Source: Pyrrhosoma nymphula (taxonomy: Eukaryota > Arthropoda > Insecta > Odonata > Coenagrionidae). From it: a stretch of DNA of 64,000 nucleotides. The notes below the pieces were generated by a model that was not told the DNA's origin, did no database searches, and saw only the letters and a list, made by a program, of their open reading frames with translations. The number at the start of each line of letters is the position of its first letter. Position 1 is the stretch's first letter. This document shows positions 55,606 to 64,000 of this stretch, piece after piece. The stretch spans positions 15,250,192-15,314,191 of the forward strand of contig OY754338.1 in assembly GCA_963573305.1 (NCBI GenBank), written 5' to 3'. The position numbers and the translations under genes are program-made.

Positions 55606-58538
55606 TTATGACCTTTTGGGGCCCTGAGATCTTTTTAAAATAGCGTATAATATTTCTCCTGTCTTGAACTATTAGTCTGCAAAATTTCAGCATGATCGAA
55701 GTAAAACTGTAGATTTGTATAAAAAACAAACACACAAATATTATTTTTTATACTATTGGTAAGATAGGGAGGTACATATATTATGCATCCCTATTGTGCG
55801 TGGTTTTCGCACTCCAATGAAAATAACTCGTGGATGACGACCAACTATCTGTTAAGCCCTCTTATATCGAATGCACTCGAACGGTAAAATTTCGAGATAT
55901 CCATCAATTCGATTAGTTGTGATTGTGACCGGAAAAAAACGAAGAATTTTAGGATGAAAGATTCACCACATATTCAGGCGTAACTTTTTTTTATACTTCG
56001 TTGCACGTATTGTTGGTGAAGTAACCTCAGTTTTCACTATTACACAATAATGAATGAATTTATTTGAAATAATTGAGCTCATCATTGTTATTTAATTATG
56101 AAGGAGTTGCACATAGTTGCGGCTCAAACAATTGAGTTTCCATGGTATTTTTCACTAGAACCAATTTTCATTGCAGTACATTTCGACACATCGGCCCTGT
56201 TTTTCTAATCTGCTTAACGATAATCGTAAGATTAAGTAAGCTTTTTTTATAACTTGATGTTAAATGAGAGCTCGGTTTTTTGTATAATACGCCATTTTTT
56301 CACACTGAAAAGAAAATAATTAGCCAAAAATTATAAAGCCAAACTTTAGTGAAATTATAAAGGTACTAACCAAAGTAACGTCGTTGTAATCACCAAAATA
56401 ACATCGAATCATACAGAAGTTACCTTGATAGAGACACCGAGCTTCGAATCCTTGGTCTGTTGTGATAACAACTAGTATGAAAATAGAACTGAGTACTAGA
56501 CTATGATACTCTGGATGCATGGTAGAATATTCGCCCTATTTTCGCAATGCAAAAGATTTGGTTACATAAATTGTAAATTTTTGTAATGAACATGTTGCTA
56601 AACTTTTCCTTAAAACGCAGTCTTACGATACGACGTTTTTTTTAAACTGCGTCCTGTCGTTAGAGGTAAGATGTGATCCTTTAAAAAGTGGCTTCCTATA
56701 TGTATTTGAGACGCATCTGATGCGTGCAGTCTGGTCCTGACATCTGGACGTCTATTACGAATTTTTTCGATCGATATATAGCGATCGATAAGGCGTCCAT
56801 AGTTGCCGTGTTTCACACTCAGTGTCGACTGCAATGGATATTCGATATCTCGTTCCTTATCGATCGAATTGTTCCTAAATTGACGCTGTGATTATTATAG
56901 TAGATATTTCTGTATCTGACTATTCTCTACTCTAGGACTACTAAGCTAACTGATTACAAGCCGTAACAGAAAGAGATTACAAACTTCAGTAATGTCAAGG
57001 CTAACATGAATATTTTCCATCGCAATTCTAGTACTGCAATGAAATAATCAAATCATATACTGATATCTTTGATAGTGCTCTTTTCATTGTTGTCAACCAG
57101 TGACGTATTAGGGCACATCACAACAACAGCACACGCAAACCTAACGGTATATAACTAAAATTAGAGGAGTTATTCGTTTAAAAAATTTAGTTTAGCTACT
57201 GTTTTTAAACTCGAATGAAATTGTTTACATATAGTTAATGGATCCCAGATTCTTGGCTGTTTGCTGTACGGAGTCAGCTTTTTAAAATGTATGATACCTA
57301 TGCAAAGTTTTACGTTTATCTATTTTCGTACTTTGTTTTGTTAAACTAATCTAGGTTTCAATAATTGGTGTCACTATCAAAGTAATGGCTTCACGAAAGA
57401 TGAACAAAGTGACAAGATAGTACTTATTGACTTATTGTAAAAAAATATGCAAATTAAGCAATGTTTTTTTCGCACAATGAACAAAAGAATTCTGTTTTGA
57501 CTTCGGAATATTTGTGGAGTATATGAGAAGTTACATCTCCCATTCGAATTTATTCCTGAACAATGGCCGGCTTTATTTTAACGCGTCCATTTTATTTTAG
57601 AAATCGCAGCAATAACGCTATAAATGGAATGGTTTTGAATCACAATGTTGGTCAACTTCGTTTCTCCGGAGTCCAGACGACGAGGAACACTTTCCATTTT
57701 TACTGAGAGGAGGAACTAAGTGTTTTATTTATAGTTTTTCCGAATCCGAGAAATTTCGGCTGAATTGTAAATCGTTCTTCTCCATTCAATTTCTTTCCTT
57801 CCTTAGAGTATAGACATGAAGAATTCTCATTATGCGTTCAGAGTGGAGATCATTAAAGTTAAGCTTAAGATACAGCAAGGAATAGGGAAAGGTCACCCTA
57901 TAATGTTGAAGTTGAACCAGACCGATGTGAATTTTGTGTGCGATAAAGTTGGAAGAGAAACAAAATTGAATGAAATTTGGACATTTGGTAATTATTATTT
58001 AACACAAATCAATGCTGAACTGAAATTTCACATTTATTTTGAGGGTCGGTCTATGTGACGGCAGGTACACTGAACATAAAACAAAAAAATGTAAATTGTC
58101 TTCTATGGATCATCCAATAGATTGCATGCATAAAAATGTTCTATTGAATTGACAATACATATATTGTGCCGAATATTGTATGTGATGAGAATCGCATCGC
58201 CATTTGCATGATATGATCTTTCACACTTCACCATAAGCGCTCTAAAGAATGAAATCGTAAATGCATCATAAGGCTACCTTAACATCACCTCGTCTTATAC
58301 TTCAAATATCACATTGGGAACGAAAGTGTGATACAATGTCGCAGGGGATACTTTGTATCACAATTGAAAAGAATTATAAAATTCAAATAGACATTTTACC
58401 CCAAAAAGAACTGATAAGAGTAGTTTTGACATTCAAATTTTGCTAAGAAGGCATTTAATTCCTTATGTGATGGTCTGTGCATTCTTACGTCGGTTTCTTT
58501 CCAGTTACACCGGAAAAATTATTCAAAGCACCCTCACA
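55606..58538. other. AT-rich intergenic stretch, nothing recognised
   Basis: The ORF at 57816-58058 (plus) opens with ATG and is Lys-rich, without a known motif. A small hairpin GTGATACAA...TTGTATCAC lies at 58329-58362. No gene supported. Confidence 0.5.
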
Positions 58539-59195
58539 TTAAGTTGGTTTTAGCGAGATAGTTCCCTAGTCATAATGGATACCATATTCAAATTTTATTT
58601 TTTTATTTCAGCGTCTGTAAGAAGTATGAAATAAATCTTGTAATATTAATGGTGCAAAGATATAGTTATATATGACCAAAATTCTCAGTAATTAAATAAA
58701 TATAATCTACATAAGTCTCTGACTTGACTCATTTTTTTCCCGCCGTACGGCTGAAAACCCTATAGTTATACAAAACAAATATTCTCACTAATAAAATAAA
58801 TGTAACCACATAAGTTTCAAGCCTGACTCATTTTTTCACGCTGTACAGATAAAAATCCTTCAAAACAGTTTTTTTGCGATTTGTTAAATTACTGTGGTGA
58901 GTATTAGATTATTTTTTTATAAATAGTTGATAAACATGCAATCTACACACCGTTAGTTTTTTGGCGTAATCTAGGTGATAGAAGTACCTAATTTATTTAT
59001 TATTCTCCCTCTGGAGCGCACAGCCATAATCTATCCCATGTCAAACAGCTTATATTTTCAGGCAAATCGCTCGAAAAGTAGTTCGGCAAGGGGTTGGTAT
59101 TTTGATATCATTGGATAGATGAGAGTTTTATCTTTAAAATTAGGACAAATTCATCAAATTCTAGGTGAAGTGATTTTTCGCTCAAACTACCTTAA
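58539..59195 (+). mobile_element. MITE family C, copy C6 with internal duplication
   Basis: TTAAGTTGGTTTTAGCGAGA to GCTCAAACTACCTTAA, 657 bp, about 100 bp longer than its relatives. The segment AAATAAATATAATCTACATA ... GACTCATTTTTTTCCCGCCG ... AAAACCCT is followed at once by a second, diverged version (58755-58860). Confidence 0.88.
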
Positions 59196-60480
59196 ATGGC
59201 ACGTAAACAAATGTTTACATCTTAAAGCTCATAATAATGTTTGCATGTAGGTATGTACATACTGAAAATATAACTCCAAATTGTCGTTACTAAAAAATAT
59301 GAACCTACCTCCGTTTTGAGTCGTTCGTATATATCTCATTTTGAGGCAGTTCGATAGGAATCGGTCGACTAAACTGTGTTTCATTCAAATGCGTTAATGT
59401 ATCGCCTTTGTGTGCAACTTAAATCTTTCCATTGACCCATTCTATTGCTATTGAATCGAAGGTCTAATGGCGAGGATATTGTTAAAAACCACAAGTCCCA
59501 TTTTCTATAGATTTTGCTTTTGATTTTCGCCACAAATCATTCATTCTGTTTCAGTAACCAAGCCTTAAAATGGCTAAGCTCTTGGTAACTATCCATTGTA
59601 GAAACCTCACTTGGTAACTATCCATTGTAGAAATTTAGCAGGGTATACTAAAACTTTCCTGTCTGGTTTCAATTGTTAATTCCTCAATATAAAACTTAGC
59701 GGGGCATTTTACATTGCCTTCCATTTAATGTCTCATTCGACGACTAAAGTAATTATCAACGACATATGTGGTTTCCAAACTATCAATCCGACAATGAAAT
59801 GCGATTATTATGCTGTAATAATTGATTTCATGCCGTTATCAGTATGAGGAAACAAAGCATATTATGTCTCATTCGGTAAGTAGATTTTCGGAAATCTGGA
59901 CTTAAGCTTCGGCATTCGCATTTATTTATTTTTAATAATAAATTCTAATGATCGATTATAGTTAACATAACTGTTGCTATGGAAATAAAACTAGACTGAA
60001 TAAAACCTGACGTATTTTGTTCGTATAAAATCAAATCAAAACCCACCACTAAATTTTTGAGACCACTAAGGCATGCGCCTGAAGCTATTACTTTATTACG
60101 AAACAAAGTTTTCTGCATAACTAGTGTCACACTTAATATGTTAATAATAAGGTGAAATAATTTGAAAACTTATTCGTATATACCTTAAAAAAATAGATAC
60201 TAAATTTTGTAGAAAATTTCTAATAATGACTCAAATACCATTATTTGTCGAGTTCCACTGCAATGAAGTCCTCCGAATTCTGAAGAAGTCTTTGACTTTC
60301 GTTGCAAACTTTACATGATGCAATATAAGAACGTCAATTCCTATCGAATCTGGAAAGTTTACATGGGGTGTTATTAGTTTCCGGTTCAGAATACCGCGTT
60401 TTTTCTCTAATGACCGGTATAACACTTCTCTAAATTGGATATTTCCTTGTTATAAAAACCAAATTTAATCCGTTCACGTC
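59196..60480. other. Intergenic stretch with one short direct repeat
   Basis: CTTGGTAACTATCCATTGTA occurs twice within 35 bases (59580-59604 and 59611-59635). ORFs at 59945-60130 and 60231-60425 (minus) lack motifs. Confidence 0.5.
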
Positions 60481-60494
60481 AATTAAGCGACAGC

Positions 60495-60545
60495 CTGATG
60501 ATACATGCAAAGCCTCGACTGACAGTTAACATCCAGGAGGCGAAA
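60495..60545 (+). ncRNA. Degenerate hammerhead-like segment
   Basis: CTGATGA (60495-60501), GCCTC/GAGGC stem (60512-60516, 60537-60541) and GAAAC (60542-60546) followed by GACTTGG, very like GAAACGTCTTGG at 30597. Ten extra bases separate CTGATGA from the stem, so the fold would be distorted. Probably a decayed Penelope-type end without other recognisable parts. Confidence 0.3.
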
Positions 60546-60546
60546 C

Positions 60547-61629
60547 GACTTGGTTATCTTGCTGTTACCTTCGAACAGACATTGTAAGACCGTGGTAATA
60601 GTTGTATAACGTTTGTAGATATTCAGTTGTTATATCAGCAATGACAACAGCGTAGGACGCAGTAGAAATACCGGTTTAATATATCTCATTGTTGAAAAAT
60701 CTGATTCGAACATTTTAAAATTCTCGGGAATAGCAAACCGGGAATCCAAATTTTTCTCCTGAAGAAAACTTTGAAGTAACAAACCTTAGTAAACCTGCAA
60801 AGCGGAAAAGGAACAGACAATTTGACAAAACCAAAATGAGAAGTACTTCATGGAGGGAAATTCTCTGAAGAAGAAGATCATTACTCTAATCAAAATCTTT
60901 CAATGGTATTTCTTAATTCGATGTGCCAATTTTTCTAACTTTAGGGCTCCAAATACGTTAAGAGGCTGGCCCTCATTTGAAGAATAATTGCTTTTATAAA
61001 TGTAAGGAAACGGTGATATTTTTTGAATTCCTTGAAACTCAATAGCATGAGGAAAATATGAATTAAATGAAGATGAGGTTGATTTTAAAACTATCTATTT
61101 TTTTAAGAACATCGATTGACTCCTGGTCTAGAAGACCTGGGTGTATATACTTTTTGACGGATCATACGATACTTCTGTATATTTGAAAATGTAGGGTATC
61201 AAATAGCTACCGATTTACGTCATTATTCGCGTATTACTGCAAAGGATAAATATGTATATAAAAGGCGACAATGTATGCTGTCGTTTTAAATAGGCCACCC
61301 GGAAGAAAGATATCATTTGCGAGTTCTAAGGAGATAAAGAGTACGCAGATTCCAAGAGCTTGTTTATTTCTTTCATTTCAATCGTTTTTTGATCGACAAT
61401 GAGATCAGGGAGTCAACGCACCATCTTAGGTCAGTTTCCGCGTTACGCTAATCAGAGTCGTAATCGCGTTGAGACTTATTACGCGTTCTATATCGCGTGA
61501 ATCATCAATTGGTGAGCGCATTGCGTTATGAAACGACTCTCATTATCCATTATCCATCCAACGATGCTAAACCTAGTGTTTCCACAGCATCAAAATGAGA
61601 AGTCGGATGAGTGTGAGATTAACTAGAGT
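60547..61629. other. AT-rich stretch, nothing recognised
   Basis: No gene or repeat copy supported. A short CG-containing patch at 61435-61540 contains repeated GCG(T/A) words. Confidence 0.5.
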
Positions 61630-62192
61630 TTAAGGAGGTTCCGCCGCGACTGTGTGAGTCAAAAGAAATACTAAATTCCACATTTTTTATATTTTGTCAA
61701 AAAAATCCTGCTTTCACTGATGCAATGCGTTGCCTATAGAAACCCAAAAGTAAAGTAGAAAATTTGCAGATTATTCCACGATTGTATTTTAAATGAGCAC
61801 TTTTTTCCAGCCATTGGAGCCGACTGCAGCTTCATTTCCTACGAATTACCGCATTTTGACTTCAATTACGGCATTAATTCTTCAATAACTAAATAAATAT
61901 GGTGGTAAGATGCCTATATTTTATTTTTATTCAATTTCTCTGGATTATTTCCGACATATAAATAGTTTTCCGCGAAAATGGCATTTATATTTTATGGAAA
62001 AATACTATTTTTCCCCGTGTTTCTCTCATTCCCCCATTGGACACCATGTAATTTCAAGTTCAATTATAGAATAAAATAGCGTGGAAAGGTATTGTTTTGT
62101 TGTTCATATCAGATAGAGGACAACGTTTTCCACAGATAGACAGAATATGAATAAAATGACATTTAAGTCATTTTACGGTGGAGCCACTTTAA
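61630..62192 (+). mobile_element. MITE family B, full copy (B4)
   Basis: TTAAGGAGGTTCCGCCGCG to CGGTGGAGCCACTTTAA, 563 bp, collinear with B1, B2 and B3. TTAA at both ends. Confidence 0.9.
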
Positions 62193-62964
62193 AGTGCGGT
62201 GTTTAAAGTGTTTTCGTAATCCGGGAAAGTGGTCATTCATGCGAATTCAGAGGGGTCCAAGCAGAAGATGTTGTCCCGCCCTCTAAGTGGTCGATCGCAA
62301 AACTAGGCCGATGCCGATTCTACGCACGATCTTAAAAAAGATGTTGAGTTCTACGGAACCAAATGAAATGCGCCGAGCGAAGCATTTCTCATCTTTCATC
62401 ACCACGTGTTTCGAAGCTGCTGTGGAAGCAATAAACAAGGTAGCCACGTTAGTCGGGAGTGTTTATTTCTTAGATAAAGTAGGTGACTAGGTCTTAACCG
62501 CGATCGAGCATTGCCTACAAAGTCATCTATCTATGGCCGACGAACGAACTCAAAAGTCTCCGCGCGAATATATATTTGCTATTCAAAACAAACAAACAAG
62601 CGTGTTTCAATGCATAAACGAATGAAAACGTTTTACATCCATAAAGATGATGAATTAAGATTTCAACCAAAACAAGGTCACACTCAACCTACATGAAACC
62701 TATTGCAAGAAGGGAAATACGTTATTCTTTCAAAATCGTTGAGGACAGACTATTTTTTTTTAAACATCGTAATCCTCAGGACATATCCACACATAAATCG
62801 ATGATTTATGATCGGAATTACGTTCATATTCGTCAATAAGTGTTGTTCAATAAAAAATCTTTGTCTCCATATTTTTACTTATTTTTTTAAATTTACGATT
62901 TGTTTTTTTTACGTGTAGGTACCATAAATACAATTCCCCCCTTACGTCTGTCGCACTCGTCGAC
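62193..62964. other. Spacer, no gene recognised
   Basis: The ORF at 62287-62490 (plus) reads ...RRAKHFSSFITTCFEAAVE but has no family match known to me and no splice context. Confidence 0.4.
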
Positions 62965-63288
62965 TCATATGAGTTGTAAAATAAAATGTGTGTCAATATA
63001 GAAGACTTCCTGACCTCTGGAATAGAACAACGGATCTATTAACTCCGGTAAAATGTGTTTAGAAGTCAGAAGCTGACTATCTCGTACACGATAGGTAAAT
63101 TTACTACTCTTAATTCTTCCGGCAAAGCGTAAGCAGCCTTGCTGGAAATCCAACAGACGCAAGATGCAACCGGTGCATTTTTGTATAAAAAAATGTTCAG
63201 CTAAATATGGTTCGTTATTACTTAGAAACAGCACTACTCGAAAAGAAGTTAATCCTTTACCTCTGAGAGCTGTCAAATTGTAAAACAA
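62965..63288 (-). pseudogene. Possible BEL/Pao-type integrase fragment
   Basis: Minus-strand ORF of 107 codons. Its middle (about 63040-63170) reads LLDFQQGCLRFAGRIKSSKF, then TYRVRDSQLLTSKHILPELI. The spacing resembles the region in front of the integrase zinc finger of BEL/Pao and some Gypsy elements (D..GLLRVGGR...S.L.Y...HP.LLP..H....LI). The expected HP and zinc-finger His/Cys residues are not intact. No LTRs or other pol domains in the window, so at most a decayed fragment. Confidence 0.45.
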
Positions 63289-64000
63289 AGTTCATTCTTC
63301 TGTTAACTCTCCGAGGTTCAGATTTAAAAAAATAAGGTACCCTCTTCAATGTATTTTAAACGTTTTCCTTAATTTTATCACCAAAAAAATTACCTTTAAA
63401 TCAGGTTTTTATAAAAACTGAAATCGTCATGTATGCATGCACATCATGTTCGGTGTGTATACAGGAGAATAACTATGGCTATTGAAGAACCGCAGGCGGC
63501 AATGAGGTAGCATAATATAACCGTTTTGCCGTGGTATGTACCACGACCGTGGACTTTGAAAACCTTTTCTTCATCGGTCGCCATCATTAAATAACAATTC
63601 TTTATGATTTTCATGAATGAATTTCGAAAAAAAAACTCTATACTAAGGCCACATTAGCTTATAACACTGAACTAAACCAACACACACGCACGTCGGATAT
63701 GAGAATTGCAACATTACCATTGTTGCTAGTAGCCAGAGACAGTTCGCGTGAATTAATTAATAAACAACAGTATCCAAGCGACTTATGTTCGGGAATCACA
63801 TTCGAAAATTGATGGATCAACAAGAGGAAATAAATAATTTGTTTGTTGTCATGGTCACATCGATCCGTATAGTTACGTCGTTATTTAATAAGCTGAAAAC
63901 AATGTCAAATCAATGCACGTTTCTTTGTCAGCATAATGGCATATCAATGATTTGCACGTCATGTCGATACGCAGAGCCTAAAAACATCAAACTCATGATT
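63289..64000. other. AT-rich right edge, nothing recognised
   Basis: No gene, repeat copy or structural motif could be supported. Confidence 0.5.

Noticed and set aside
1..64000. CRISPR array, prophage or bacterial operon structure
   Set aside because: No regularly spaced repeats, no gene-dense strand-consistent ORFs and no ribosome-binding sites; splice-site-bounded exons show a eukaryotic genome.

Overview
The window is AT-rich, intron-dominated DNA from an animal, most probably an insect. Three facts support this: a split gene with GT/AG splice sites and a recognisable insect-type CRAL-TRIO (clavesin / alpha-tocopherol-transfer-like) protein; introns of kilobases packed with miniature inverted-repeat transposons (MITEs); and arthropod-style relics of non-LTR, Penelope-like and BEL/Pao-like retroelements. 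There are no operons, CRISPR arrays or bacterial signals. Everything was read by eye without alignment tools, so repeat boundaries are approximate unless a target-site duplication fixes them, and the species cannot be named.

Gene. One protein-coding gene is supported, on the minus strand. Three coding exons are clear (17133-16962, 2905-2811, 1355-1202). Their reading phases fit exactly and together encode the CRAL_TRIO_N helices and the start of the CRAL_TRIO lipid-binding fold. A GC-richer block at 32.6-32.9 kb looks like a first exon: it ends in a good donor, and its small ORF would join in frame to the 17.1 kb exon. On this model the gene starts near 32.9 kb, has introns of about 15.5, 14.1 and 1.5 kb, and continues off the left edge of the window. 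None of the long single-frame ORFs elsewhere looks like a host gene.

Repeats. The rest is a stratigraphy of mobile elements. Three MITE families share TTAA flanks and termini of the form TTAAGGNNGTT: family B (about 570 bp, seven copies or fragments plus one short fragment), family C (about 560 bp, eight copies) and family E (about 555 bp, two near-complete foldbacks). Others include family A (about 450 bp, long inverted repeats), a hAT-type MITE with an 8-bp duplication, a PIF/Harbinger-type element with a TAA duplication, a TCAA-flanked 612-bp element (D), a GC-rich element, a TTAA-flanked 2.3-kb element, SINE-like tRNA-derived pieces, and LINE 3' ends at 25.8, 28.6 and 44-45 kb. Several are nested: D in C at 53-54 kb, A plus a Penelope-type palindrome in B at 41.8-43.0 kb, an internally deleted LINE in C at 44-45 kb, B in the 13.8-16.1 kb element, and a Penelope end inside the Harbinger-type element at 8-9.3 kb.

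Most interesting signal. Several of the Penelope-type palindromes and 3' ends carry CTGANGA - short hairpin - GAAAC cores followed by GTA or GTC, the conserved architecture of hammerhead self-cleaving ribozymes (23.4, 31.7 and 42.3 kb, with degenerate versions at 8.8, 29.8, 30.6 and 60.5 kb). Hammerheads are known in Penelope-like elements, so the class is not new. Their repeated occurrence here in head-to-head palindromic units is the feature most worth testing. The right half (about 33-64 kb) is mostly intergenic or upstream DNA with no gene I can support.
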